Shown: positions 41,931 through 49,980 of the stretch, one piece after another
Layout: every line of letters begins with the position of its first letter
How positions within the stretch are numbered: the first letter of the stretch is position 1
Source: Mucilaginibacter sp. OK283
GTDB lineage: Bacteria; Bacteroidota; Bacteroidia; Sphingobacteriales; Sphingobacteriaceae
NCBI RefSeq assembly: GCF_900110415.1
Contig: NZ_FODR01000003.1
Coordinates: forward strand, 62,001 to 126,000
Reading direction: 5' to 3'
Length of the DNA stretch: 64,000 nucleotides
Notes under the pieces: generated by a model
What the model was told of the DNA's origin: nothing
What the model saw: only the letters and a program-made list of their open reading frames with translations
Databases searched by the model: none
Position numbers and translations under genes: made by a program

Positions 41931-42371
41931 TTATTTGGTTAAAACCTCGCCAATAAGGTGTACCATAGTTTGGGCTGGTACGGTATTGGCAGTAACCGTA
42001 ATTTGTTTATCCTGCAAGCCGGTTTTGCCTGCACTATTAAAAGTAACCTTTATAATGCCGCTTTCGCCTGGTTTAACAGGAGCCTTAGGCCACTCCGGAA
42101 TGGTACAGCCGCAGGTAGCATGCGCCTCGCTGATGATGAGGGGTGATTTGCCGGTATTGGTGAATTTAAAATCGTAGTTAACCTTATCGCCGGTTTTTAT
42201 TTTGCCAAAATCATGGCTTTCTTTTTCAAACTTCATTACCGGCGCGTTAGCCGCGTTGGCCGTGGTTGTGGCTGCACTATCGGTTGTAGCCGCAGTACTG
42301 CCGGTTTTTGATTGGTTACAGGCCGATAATAGTAAACCTGCTGCTACTAAGCTTAAAAACAGTTTCTTCAT
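41931..42371 (-). CDS. DUF1573 lipoprotein
   Basis: A 146-aa protein with a lipobox LSAC (C18) and a Ser/Thr/Ala-rich linker. The DUF1573 domain reads KFEKESHDFGKIKTGDKVNYDF, FTNTGKSPLIISEAHATCGCT and GIIKVTFNSAGKTG, an Ig-like fold of the ASPM/SPD-2 type. It is exported to the periplasm or outer membrane. Function unknown; its position between nusB and yajC is conserved in Bacteroidota. Confidence 0.9.
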   Translation of the reverse strand: MKKLFLSLVAAGLLLSACNQSKTGSTAATTDSAATTTANAANAPVMKFEKESHDFGKIKTGDKVNYDFKFTNTGKSPLIISEAHATCGCTIPEWPKAPVKPGESGIIKVTFNSAGKTGLQDKQITVTANTVPAQTMVHLIGEVLTK

Positions 42372-42456
42372 TTTATATAGTCGGTTTTTATTTTAAATCT
42401 GTTAAAAATCGGGTGTTAAATTTTGTAACTTAAACCCCAATACTTATAACTCAAAA

Positions 42457-43404
42457 CTATTCAATCAATCCTCTGCCAATTTTTTTAATCTTGTTTTCGG
42501 CCTTAAGGTCTATCAAAATCTTGTCTAAGATACCGTTTATAAATGAATTACTCTTAGGTGTGCTAAACTCCTTTGAAATTTCAAGGTACTCGTTAATAGT
42601 AACTTTTACCGGGATCGAGGTAAAGTTCACAAACTCAGTAATGGCCATTTTCATCAGCAGGGTATCCATCATCGCAATACGGTCTGGTTCCCAATTGGTT
42701 GTTTTGGCGGCTATCAATTCCTGGTAAGGTTTATCAAAACGGATGCTTTTTGCAAAAAGGTCAACTACAAATTCGCGGTCTTCGGTCCAGTTACCGGTAA
42801 TTTCGGCAAGGTGGTTTTGTTTAAAATCTTCGCTGCTAAAGTTTTTAAATGTTTTGGCAATCAAAGCTTGCAAAACATCTCTGTCTACCGGCCAAAAAAT
42901 GAATTTATCCTCAAAAACCTGCTCGGCCAATGATGATTTTAAAATCACTTTTTTGAAAATAAATTTAATGATGTCTTTATCCGTTTGGATGGTGTCGTCG
43001 GTTTTGGCCAGGTATTCGGCGTACTCGGGCGATTTTTTAAGGGTGGTGAACAGGGTTTTAGCCAGTTCGGGTTCAAAACCCCAGTCAACCTTGTATTTTT
43101 TTGAGGCGATAAGATAATCCCGGTTATCATTCAGGGAGAGGATAAACCTGTTGCTGACAATTTTAGTATTGGCATTAAGGTCTTCGGCGGTGGGTAAATG
43201 TTTGTTGGCGCGCTCCTCTTTATCATTTGCGGCATAATTAGCCACCTCTGAAATGAGCGATAACATCCAGATATACATTTCAAAAACTTCATCTATGCTT
43301 CCCAGCATGTTTTTTTCATACTGTTTAATGTCGGTAGTGTCCGATTGGTGGAACGCGTATAATGCCTGTAGTACTTTTACCCGTAGGTGCCTTCTGTTTA
43401 ACAT
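42457..43404 (-). CDS. nusB: Transcription antitermination factor NusB
   Basis: A 315-aa protein. It starts MLNRRHLRVKVLQALYAF, the NusB signature, and ends with the conserved helix stretch RIAMMDTLLMKMAITEFVNF, PVKVTINEYLEISKEFSTPKS, FINGILDKI. It is much longer than E. coli NusB (139 residues) because of a large central insert, as is usual in Bacteroidota. NusB with NusE binds boxA RNA in rRNA transcription. Confidence 0.92.
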   Translation of the reverse strand: MLNRRHLRVKVLQALYAFHQSDTTDIKQYEKNMLGSIDEVFEMYIWMLSLISEVANYAANDKEERANKHLPTAEDLNANTKIVSNRFILSLNDNRDYLIASKKYKVDWGFEPELAKTLFTTLKKSPEYAEYLAKTDDTIQTDKDIIKFIFKKVILKSSLAEQVFEDKFIFWPVDRDVLQALIAKTFKNFSSEDFKQNHLAEITGNWTEDREFVVDLFAKSIRFDKPYQELIAAKTTNWEPDRIAMMDTLLMKMAITEFVNFTSIPVKVTINEYLEISKEFSTPKSNSFINGILDKILIDLKAENKIKKIGRGLIE

Positions 43405-43452
43405 GTGTAAGAACGATTTGGCCGGCCAGATGGCCAGCGGTTTAAACTATAA

Positions 43453-44538
43453 TTAATATGACGATTTTACTTTTTTAATATCCGTAATTCTTTTTTCTGC
43501 TATTTTATTTGCTGCTACGATAGTTGAAATGTTTTCGAGTTTCGAAAGCTTTAAAATATTGCGCGTTACCTCGTAAATATTCTCGGTAAGCTGCATGGTA
43601 CGTTTTTTACTGAAACCCATTAACTCCGAATAGCAATTAATAATGCCGCCGGCATTAATAACGTAGTCAGGCGCAAATAGTATATTTTTATTCAACAACA
43701 TTTCACCATGAACCGATTCATCCAGTAACTGGTTATTTGCCGATCCGGCTATGATGCTACATTTTAACTTATTGATGGTTTGGGTATTTACCGTGCCACC
43801 CAGCGCGCAAGGTGCATAAATATCGGCATCGATATCAAAAATACTGTTGTTTGATACTGCTTCGGCTCCGTATTTTTTAGCTATTTGCCCAACGCGTTCC
43901 TCCTGGATATCGCTGATGTAAACTTTTACCTTCTCATCGCGCAGCAGGCGTACCAGGTGCTCGCCAACATGGCCCACGCCCTGTACTATTACCGATTTAC
44001 CGGCCAGCGTATCGGTGCCAAATTGCTCTTTAACGCAGGCTTTTATCCCCATGAAAACACCCTGAGCTGCCACAGGCGACGGATCGCCGCTGCCACCAAG
44101 AGTTTCCGGAATACCGGTAACATGCTGGGTTTCCATACGGATATATTCCATATCGCGCGGATTGGTGCCTACATCTTCGGATGTAATAAACTCGCCGTTA
44201 AGATTTTTTATAAAGCGGCCAAATTTACGCATCAGCGCTTCTGTTTTATCCCGGCGCGAATCGCCGATGATAACCGAATAGCCGCCGCCCATGTTAAGCC
44301 CTGCTATGGCGCATTTGTATGTCATGCTTTTGGCAAGGCGTAATACATCATTTAATGCATCGCCTTCAGTTTTATAACTCCACATGCGTGTGCTGCCAAA
44401 AGCAGGCCCAAGGGTGGTGTCATGAATAGCGATGATAGCTTTCAGATTGGTATCCGGATCGCTGCAAAACACCACTTTTTTATGCCCGAAAATTTCGAGT
44501 TGGCTGAAAATGGATTGTTGTGATTGTTGATCGGGCAT
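43453..44538 (-). CDS. Leu/Glu/Phe/Val dehydrogenase-family protein with a replaced catalytic lysine
   Basis: A 361-aa protein with clear similarity to leucine dehydrogenase (MTYKCAIAGLNMGGG, ITSEDVGT, GVGHVGEHL, APDYVINAGG). The first conserved lysine is kept as K75, but the catalytic Lys of the GGGK motif (K80 in Bacillus leucine dehydrogenase) is Tyr here: GGGYSVIIGD, Y87. The Rossmann domain seems intact. So it may bind NAD but is unlikely to act as a normal amino acid dehydrogenase. It is the first gene of the nusB run. I cannot judge how common Tyr is in this lineage. Confidence 0.85.
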   Translation of the reverse strand: MPDQQSQQSIFSQLEIFGHKKVVFCSDPDTNLKAIIAIHDTTLGPAFGSTRMWSYKTEGDALNDVLRLAKSMTYKCAIAGLNMGGGYSVIIGDSRRDKTEALMRKFGRFIKNLNGEFITSEDVGTNPRDMEYIRMETQHVTGIPETLGGSGDPSPVAAQGVFMGIKACVKEQFGTDTLAGKSVIVQGVGHVGEHLVRLLRDEKVKVYISDIQEERVGQIAKKYGAEAVSNNSIFDIDADIYAPCALGGTVNTQTINKLKCSIIAGSANNQLLDESVHGEMLLNKNILFAPDYVINAGGIINCYSELMGFSKKRTMQLTENIYEVTRNILKLSKLENISTIVAANKIAEKRITDIKKVKSSY

Positions 44539-44812
44539 TAGTTATACTATGGTAAATGTTTTAAGGCGGCACAAAAGTAGATGTTTTTTTGGTTACGGCA
44601 AAGTTTATTAAAGCCTAAAGTAGTTAGTTCATAGTCATAAGTTAAATAAGGGTGGCTCAATTACCCGAAACGAAATGTTATTAAAGCAAACTATAGTCAG
44701 TATGTACAAGGATAACCTAAGTTTCCCGAGGGCAATAGCTAAAGAATACTTGCAGTAACGCATTATACTGTATGTCGCAAATGCACCCCGAAATTGTCTG
44801 TAACAGCCCATC
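44539..44812. other. Gene-free intergenic region
   Basis: About 270 bases between the divergent dehydrogenase and SDR genes. No gene, tRNA or clear hairpin was found. The SDR promoter candidate lies directly after it. Confidence 0.5.
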
Positions 44813-44840
44813 TTGAAAAGGATATTTAATTTTAGGTTTG
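44813..44840 (+). promoter_or_regulatory. Candidate promoter (TTG-N17-TAGGTTTG) for the SDR gene
   Basis: TTG at 44813-44815 and an exact TAGGTTTG at 44833-44840, spaced by 17 bases. It lies 70 bases upstream of the ATG at 44910 and overlaps an earlier in-frame start codon at 44838, which supports the later start. Confidence 0.5.
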
Positions 44841-44909
44841 TATATTGATGGTCATTGCTTTGCGTTATTTGCTGTGCACCATTGCGTATGTTTCAAAACC
44901 CGGATTAAT

Positions 44910-45743
44910 ATGTTACTCCAAAACAAAAATGCTATTATATACGGTGCAGGCGGCTCACTTGGCGGTGCGGTTGCAAAAGCCCTGGCGGCGGCAGGTGCAA
45001 AAGTATTTTTAACGGGCCGTACGGTCGGCGCGCTGCGAATTGTTGCCGATGATATTATTGCCCTTGGCGGGCTTGCCGAAGTTGCGCAGGTAGATGCATT
45101 TAATGCTAACGCCGTTAAGCAACATATAGACACAGTTTTACAAATTGCAGGCACATTGGATATCTCTTTTAATGCCGTTGGGATTGATGTTAAACAGGGT
45201 GTTCCGCTGGTTGATTTATCGGCAGATGATTTTGTTAACCCTGTAACCGCTACCCTGCAAACCCGGTTTTTAACTGCTACTGCCGCAGGAAGGGTGATGA
45301 TGGATCAGGGCTCGGGTGTTATCCTGTCGCTTACTGCAACGCCCGGTGGTATTGGTTATCCGTACACCGGCGGTTTTGCCGCTGCCTGCTGCGCGGTTGA
45401 AAGTTTTAGCTGTAACCTGGCATCCGAAGTAGGCCTGCATGGCGTGCGTGTAGTAAATATCCGCTCGGGCGGATCGCCAGACTCCAGGGTATTTGCGGAT
45501 GCCATTGAAGATCGGCCGGAAGTAATGGCCACAGTATTGAAACAGATGAAGGCCGATACGATGCTGAAAAAGCTGCCGCTCATGGCTGATATTGCCAATA
45601 CCGCCGTATTCCTGGCGTCAGATTTAGCGGGCAACATAACCGGTGTAACTATTGATGTAACCGGTGGCACCACGGCGGCCCTCAACTATCGGTCGAACCC
45701 GGAAGTTCGGCAGGTGGCACGTCCCAAATTCGACAAAGACTAA
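44910..45743 (+). CDS. SDR-family protein lacking the YxxxK motif
   Basis: A 277-aa Rossmann-fold protein. The nucleotide-binding motif is AIIYGAGGSLGGAVAKALAA and the NAG-like motif is FNAVGID. Where the catalytic Y-x-x-x-K should be, the sequence is F156-A-A-A-C160 in GGFAAACCAVESF; both catalytic residues are gone, though the surrounding helix is conserved. The final part (FLASDLAGNITGVTIDVTGGT) is standard. It may bind NAD(P)H without classic SDR catalysis, or use another mechanism. It is followed by a 103-aa ferredoxin-fold-like protein. Confidence 0.82.
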   Translation: MLLQNKNAIIYGAGGSLGGAVAKALAAAGAKVFLTGRTVGALRIVADDIIALGGLAEVAQVDAFNANAVKQHIDTVLQIAGTLDISFNAVGIDVKQGVPLVDLSADDFVNPVTATLQTRFLTATAAGRVMMDQGSGVILSLTATPGGIGYPYTGGFAAACCAVESFSCNLASEVGLHGVRVVNIRSGGSPDSRVFADAIEDRPEVMATVLKQMKADTMLKKLPLMADIANTAVFLASDLAGNITGVTIDVTGGTTAALNYRSNPEVRQVARPKFDKD

Positions 45744-45789
45744 TAATCCAAAAGTTGGCTAATTTGATAACATAAAAAGTATTAAAAAA

Positions 45790-46101
45790 ATGAAAGTAGT
45801 ACGCGTACAATACACCACCCGGGCAGAGTTTGCAGCTATAAACCAGGCCAATATAGCAGGCGTTGTTGCCGAACTAAAGCAGTTAAACCACTCTGGAATC
45901 AAATACACTTGCTGGCTGCTGCCCGATGGCAAAACCTTTATGCATTTTGATCAGCTGGAAAATGAAGAAGCCCACCAGGTGCTGCAATCATTGGCCTCAT
46001 TCAAAAAATTTGCCGATGAACTTTGGGCAAGCGGACTGGAAGTAGAGCCGGTATTGGAACTGTTGAATTTGGTGGCATCAACAGAGACTTATTTTGGGTG
46101 A
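45790..46101 (+). CDS. Small protein, unknown (ABM-like fold?)
   Basis: A 103-aa soluble protein, MKVVRVQYTTRAEFAAINQAN at the N-terminus and TFMHFDQLENEEAHQVLQSL in the middle. The pattern of strands and helices resembles the dimeric alpha/beta-barrel (antibiotic monooxygenase-like) fold. It lies 46 bases after the SDR gene on the same strand and may be in one operon. No family was recognised with certainty. Confidence 0.6.
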   Translation: MKVVRVQYTTRAEFAAINQANIAGVVAELKQLNHSGIKYTCWLLPDGKTFMHFDQLENEEAHQVLQSLASFKKFADELWASGLEVEPVLELLNLVASTETYFG

Positions 46102-46143
46102 TCGGTGCTGATTGCCGTTGGCCCGCGATAGTATCTCATTTCG

Positions 46144-46629
46144 CTAATGTGCCGAAAAAACCTGTGTCCAATACTTCCCGCTGGTGGCTACACCCATTTG
46201 GGTAAAATCGCCATTCATAATGTTTTGGCAGTGGCCGGGGCTTTTAATCCAGCCAACCATTACATCAGCCTCATTGGCATAACCTTCGGCAATATTTTCG
46301 CCGTAGGTAGAGAAAATATAATTTAGGCTCATCAGCCTGTCGCCGGTGTTGGTACCATCGCTGCCGGTATGGCTAAAGAATTGTTTCTCGTCCATATCAT
46401 TACTGTGCCTTTGAGCGGCTACCTGTAGGGTATCGTTCCAAACAACGGGGTTAACCGGCGGATAATAAACAGTACCACAGGTGCAGCCCGACGCCCGGTA
46501 GTTGTTCACCAAATCCAATAATTTAGCTTTCGACGGATTATCGGGTGCCAGCACAGCCTTTCGGCAGGCGGTCCCCTGTACAATCACGCATACAAGGGGA
46601 AGTATCAGTTTCTTAACAATATTCAGCAT
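46144..46629 (-). CDS. CAP/SCP-domain lipoprotein
   Basis: A 161-aa secreted protein. The ATG at 46629 begins a signal that ends with a lipobox GTAC; an upstream start would add 18 odd residues. The CAP domain shows VWNDTLQVAAQRHSNDM, FFSHTGSDG, YGENIAEGY and GWIKSPGHCQNIM, with the two His and two Glu of the conserved cleft. Bacterial CAP proteins are of unknown function. It is convergent with the 103-aa gene. Confidence 0.85.
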   Translation of the reverse strand: MLNIVKKLILPLVCVIVQGTACRKAVLAPDNPSKAKLLDLVNNYRASGCTCGTVYYPPVNPVVWNDTLQVAAQRHSNDMDEKQFFSHTGSDGTNTGDRLMSLNYIFSTYGENIAEGYANEADVMVGWIKSPGHCQNIMNGDFTQMGVATSGKYWTQVFSAH

Positions 46630-46805
46630 GCCAGGTTTACCGGTAATAAGCCCCCAATTTAATTTAAAATAAGTTAATAACAACGGTGCCGGGAGTTATT
46701 GCGACAGTAATGTCAAGCTCTTTATTCTTTTAAAATAAACAAAGGAGCTACAACCTAAAACCATTGGCATGAAATTTAGACTGTCTGATATATATAACCA
46801 ATGCC

Positions 46806-47171
46806 ATGAGCAAGAATATACTAATTGTCGACGATGACTCCGAAATGGTTGAACTCATTTGCCTCATACTGATGGAAGAAGGCTACAATGTTTGGACGCT
46901 TACCAGCGGCGAAATGATTGAACAGACGATGGATACCTTTAAACCCGACCTGATCCTGATGGATGTAATGCTGGCCGGCCTGGATGGCCGTGACCTGTGC
47001 AAAAACCTAAAGGAAAGTGCCGAAACCAATCATATCCCGATAATCCTGATTTCCGGCTCGGACGAATTGCGCCTGGATGGCTACGAAAATAGCGCTCCTG
47101 ACGATTTTATCCCCAAACCTTTTGATATCGATTCGTTATTGCAAAAAGTAGGTAACCAGTTGGCGGCTTAG
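46806..47171 (+). CDS. Single-domain response regulator
   Basis: A 121-aa CheY-like receiver without an output domain: acidic cluster VDDD (D9-D11), phospho-acceptor D53 in ILMDVMLAG, the ISGSDE segment and K in PKPF. There is no kinase or output gene nearby, so it probably works with a distant hybrid kinase or a phosphorelay. An AAACAAAGGAG stretch lies upstream but too far from the ATG to be its ribosome site. Confidence 0.9.
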   Translation: MSKNILIVDDDSEMVELICLILMEEGYNVWTLTSGEMIEQTMDTFKPDLILMDVMLAGLDGRDLCKNLKESAETNHIPIILISGSDELRLDGYENSAPDDFIPKPFDIDSLLQKVGNQLAA

Positions 47172-47237
47172 GTCGTGTATGTTTTTGTACATCCCGCGAG
47201 TATGCCCCATCGGATTGTTAAATTTGTGGACTAAAAA

Positions 47238-47741
47238 ATGGTCAGCAAAATAGGTTTTGGCGGAAGTTGCCACTGGTGCACCGAAGCTATTTTTTTATCG
47301 TTAAAAGGAGTAACGGCTGTTAAGCAAGGCTGGATAGCTTCTGATGGCCAAAATTCCACTTTTAGCGAAGCCGTTATTGTTGAATTTGACCTGAATACGA
47401 TATCATTACAAACGCTTATTGCCGTGCATTTATATACGCACAGCTGTACTGTAAACCATAGCATGCGGGCTAAATATCGGTCGGCCATTTATACTTTTAA
47501 TGAAGGGCACGCAACTGCTGCTCAAAATGCCATTGAAGCCCTACAACCGGAGTTTGAAGGCGTTATCATCACCAAAGTTATCCCATTCAAACGATTTCGG
47601 CTCAACAGCGATAATTACCTCAATTACTACTACAGTAACCCCGATAAGCCTTTTTGCCAAAATATAGTGAACCCCAAATTGAGGGTGCTGCTGGCACGTT
47701 TTGCAGATGAGGCAGATGTCGGCAAGCTAATACACCTTTGA
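47238..47741 (+). CDS. msrA: Peptide methionine sulfoxide reductase MsrA (variant active site)
   Basis: A 167-aa MsrA. The active-site motif, normally GGCFWC, reads GGSCHWCTEA with the nucleophile at C11: the Phe after Cys is His. The rest fits (FSEAVIVEFD, HLYTHSCTVNHSMRAKYRSAIY), including the HDPT-region counterpart. It repairs oxidised methionine. The GSCHW form occurs in a minor MsrA group, possibly with altered substrate choice. It stands alone, followed by a word-repeat region. Confidence 0.85.
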   Translation: MVSKIGFGGSCHWCTEAIFLSLKGVTAVKQGWIASDGQNSTFSEAVIVEFDLNTISLQTLIAVHLYTHSCTVNHSMRAKYRSAIYTFNEGHATAAQNAIEALQPEFEGVIITKVIPFKRFRLNSDNYLNYYYSNPDKPFCQNIVNPKLRVLLARFADEADVGKLIHL

Positions 47742-47837
47742 AGTCGGCCTTACACCTAAGTATTCAGTCTTGATACCTGATACTCGCTACTTGATACTCC
47801 TTCCCAAATTTGGCACATTTGTTAAAATTGAATTGCC
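47742..47837. repeat. Short-word repeat (CTTGATACCTGATACTCG)
   Basis: The words TTGATAC and TGATACTC recur (AGTCTTGATACCTGATACTC, CTACTTGATACTCC) in the spacer after msrA. It is part of the same class of species-specific intergenic word repeats. Confidence 0.55.
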
Positions 47838-48341
47838 ATGAGTTTTAGCCTCGAGTCGCCGCGCCTTATTATCCGTGCCTTTATACCTGCCGACGAAGCG
47901 CCATACGTAAACATACATATGGACCCGGTAGTGAATGTATATTTACCCGTACGCAGTGCTGAACAATATAGCGAGCTATTACAGCAAAGCATGGCACAGC
48001 CCGATGCCGCGCTTAACCGCTGGGCCATTATTGAACGCGAAACCGGCAACTTTATGGGCAGCTGCCTGCTGCGCGAATTTAATGTGGGTGATGATACTGT
48101 TATTGAACTGGGCTACAGCCTGGCTACACCCTATTGGGGCAAAGGCTATGCTACCGAAATGGCAAAGCTGGTGGTTGACTATGCTTTTACTATGCCCCAA
48201 ACCCAAAAAGTAGTGGCCGTTACCGACCAGAAAAATAAGGGCTCGCAAACGGTGCTGCTCAAAAGCGGCTTTAGCTACCAGGGGCTGGTTGACAGGTATG
48301 AGGGGCTTACCCTGTCGTATTTCGAATATCCAAAGAAGTAG
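47838..48341 (+). CDS. GNAT family acetyltransferase (RimJ/RimL type)
   Basis: A 167-aa GNAT protein of the RimJ/RimL/ribosomal N-acetyltransferase group: ESPRLIIRAFIPADEAPYV, GYSLATPYWGKGYATEMAKLVVDYAF (acetyl-CoA loop) and QKVVAVTDQKNKGSQTVLLKSGF. The substrate is unknown. It is flanked by word-repeat spacers. No antitoxin-like partner is near, in contrast to the GNAT gene at 39647. Confidence 0.86.
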   Translation: MSFSLESPRLIIRAFIPADEAPYVNIHMDPVVNVYLPVRSAEQYSELLQQSMAQPDAALNRWAIIERETGNFMGSCLLREFNVGDDTVIELGYSLATPYWGKGYATEMAKLVVDYAFTMPQTQKVVAVTDQKNKGSQTVLLKSGFSYQGLVDRYEGLTLSYFEYPKK

Positions 48342-48342
48342 C

Positions 48343-48415
48343 CTTTAGTCGAAAGTCTTAGGTACCAGGTCAAAGGGGATAAATTTAAACTTTTGACTTA
48401 AGGCTCAGTACTATT
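48343..48415. repeat. Inverted word repeat (AGTCGAAAGTCTTAGG)
   Basis: AGTCGAAAGTCTTAGG and the complement-like ACTTTTGACTTAAGGCTC form an imperfect hairpin between the convergent GNAT and CHAD genes. The word is related to that at 2601-2697. Confidence 0.6.
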
Positions 48416-48418
48416 TAC

Positions 48419-49210
48419 TTAACTCACCTGCTCCAACGGCAATTCGGTTACCGTTGTAGCCCGGTCATAAAACCCTTTAAGCAATTTTGTTACCTGTCTT
48501 TTCAGCTGCACCGCCTGTTTCTTAAGCAGCGCTACCGCGGTTTCGCCCTGTGTGGCTTCGGCGGCAAAAAGGTCGATAGTTACGCTGTTATCGTGCCAGT
48601 TGCCAACCGCGTTTTGTACTTGTTCCAGGTAGTCTTCGTTAAATGGCATGTCAAGGTGGCCCTTTACAAGTCGGTAATTGTAAATCAATATTTTAATTTG
48701 CTTGCGGCTGGTGTGCAAATCTTCGGCGAAACGATGCGTTTGCAAACCAGCAGTAATGCTTTCCAGTTGCAGTTGATAATATAAACCGATATGTAGGTTT
48801 TTTAATTTGGGGATACGTTTTTTTACTTTACGCCGCGCCTTGCGCAAGGTAGCCAGGAATTGTGCCCCCTGTGCTTTAAATTGCCCGGCTAAAGTGTCCA
48901 TTAACTGTTCCTGGATTTGTATAAAATCCAACTTTATGGCTTGCTGGCCTTTGGCCAACTGAATATTAATGTAAGCGTTGCGTATCTCACCGGCCTGTTT
49001 AAAAATTTCGCGCACCGGTTTAAATAGTTTGATTGGGTTATGGTCGTTTTTAACACTTTCGGTCAAAGTAAAAAACGCCCTTAGTTTTTTTACCCCTGTG
49101 CGAAAATGGTGCAGGCTTTCCTGGTCGCCGGTTTTTATAAAGGCTTTTAAATGATGTGTCATGGAGCGCCATTCCTGCTCCATATATTTCTTTTCGTCCT
49201 TTTTTTTCAT
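48419..49210 (-). CDS. CHAD domain protein
   Basis: A 263-aa helical protein with a CHAD domain: LHHFRTGVKKLRAFFTL, EIRNAYINIQLAKG, DLHTSRKQIKILIYNYRLV and VGNWHDNSVTIDLF. CHAD domains carry conserved histidines and basic residues that bind polyphosphate. There is no CYTH domain or polyphosphate kinase gene next to it. Soluble and presumably cytoplasmic. Confidence 0.88.
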   Translation of the reverse strand: MKKKDEKKYMEQEWRSMTHHLKAFIKTGDQESLHHFRTGVKKLRAFFTLTESVKNDHNPIKLFKPVREIFKQAGEIRNAYINIQLAKGQQAIKLDFIQIQEQLMDTLAGQFKAQGAQFLATLRKARRKVKKRIPKLKNLHIGLYYQLQLESITAGLQTHRFAEDLHTSRKQIKILIYNYRLVKGHLDMPFNEDYLEQVQNAVGNWHDNSVTIDLFAAEATQGETAVALLKKQAVQLKRQVTKLLKGFYDRATTVTELPLEQVS

Positions 49211-49249
49211 TTGGTAATCCGGGTTTAATACGGCCTTTAATAACAGGGG

Positions 49250-49257
49250 TAAATTTG
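49250..49257 (+). promoter_or_regulatory. Candidate -7 box (TAAATTTG)
   Basis: An exact TAnnTTTG match upstream of the 94-aa gene, giving a leader of about 100 bases. The -33 region is TTTAATA rather than TTG. Confidence 0.35.
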
Positions 49258-49363
49258 TATACTACCTGTATGTTTCAATTGCCGGGTTTTGATTGTAATA
49301 TGAGATGTTTTTTTTGAAACTTTTTAAACTTAAAAATGTCTTTTACATACAATTACTATTAAA

Positions 49364-49648
49364 ATGAAAGCTTTTGAAATTCGTGTTGGCCAGGGCCAGC
49401 GGTTGTTAAAATTCCAACCGCAGGATAAAGTTAATCAATTTAAGATTTACGCAGTCGATAAGGCCGAAGATTGGATAGGTTATGAACAATCGCGGTCTGT
49501 AGATGTGCCACAGGATGGCTTGCTGGGTACTATTACAGTATATAGCGATCATCATTTCGATTTTGATGGGCCGGGTGCTTTCACCGGCCAGGACTTATTA
49601 AGCATTGCGGCGCAAATTGTAAAGCATCCGCAGTTTAAGGCCGAATAA
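49364..49648 (+). CDS. Unknown small protein
   Basis: A 94-aa soluble protein, MKAFEIRVGQGQRLLKFQ at the N-terminus and FDFDGPGAFTGQDLLSIAAQIVKHPQF at the C-terminus, with alternating strands between. No family is recognised. A -7 box lies upstream and the next small gene follows 43 bases after the stop. Confidence 0.6.
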   Translation: MKAFEIRVGQGQRLLKFQPQDKVNQFKIYAVDKAEDWIGYEQSRSVDVPQDGLLGTITVYSDHHFDFDGPGAFTGQDLLSIAAQIVKHPQFKAE

Positions 49649-49691
49649 AAAATACAAAAACAGGATAAGCGTTTTTTAAATTATATAAGCC

Positions 49692-49883
49692 ATGAGTAAG
49701 AAAAGAACAATGCCCAACGAGCCCGACGAAATGCCGGTTAATCCCGAAAGGCCCGAAATAAGGCAGCCAACCGACCCCGGTGAACCTGATATGCCCGAAG
49801 AAGGTCCGGAAAATATACCAAATGAATTGCCGCCGGATGAAACCGAACAGCCCGAGTTAAACCCGGATGAGTTTGAGAAATAA
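49692..49883 (+). CDS. Acidic proline-rich disordered protein
   Basis: A 63-aa protein made almost entirely of Pro, Glu, Asp and Asn with repeated NPE/EPD/PDE phrases (PNEPDEMPVNPERPEIRQP). No fold is expected. It lies downstream of the 94-aa gene. It could be a small stress or surface protein, or a spurious frame, but low-complexity coding bias and a good start support a real gene. Confidence 0.5.
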   Translation: MSKKRTMPNEPDEMPVNPERPEIRQPTDPGEPDMPEEGPENIPNELPPDETEQPELNPDEFEK

Positions 49884-49948
49884 CAACAATGTTAACAGGA
49901 TAATGAGTGAAATTTAACTAACCTTTATTTCATTCATTATTTTAATAA

Positions 49949-49956
49949 TACCTTTG
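49949..49956 (+). promoter_or_regulatory. Candidate -7 box (TACCTTTG) for the first metal-region gene
   Basis: An exact TAnnTTTG match 24 bases before the ATG at 49981, with TTTA at 49924-49927 as a weak -33. Confidence 0.45.
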
Positions 49957-49980
49957 ACCAATAATTACAGCAGGGGCTAA

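Noticed and set aside
44539..44840. tRNA or small RNA in the spacer before the SDR gene.
   Set aside because: No cloverleaf or strong hairpin could be traced.
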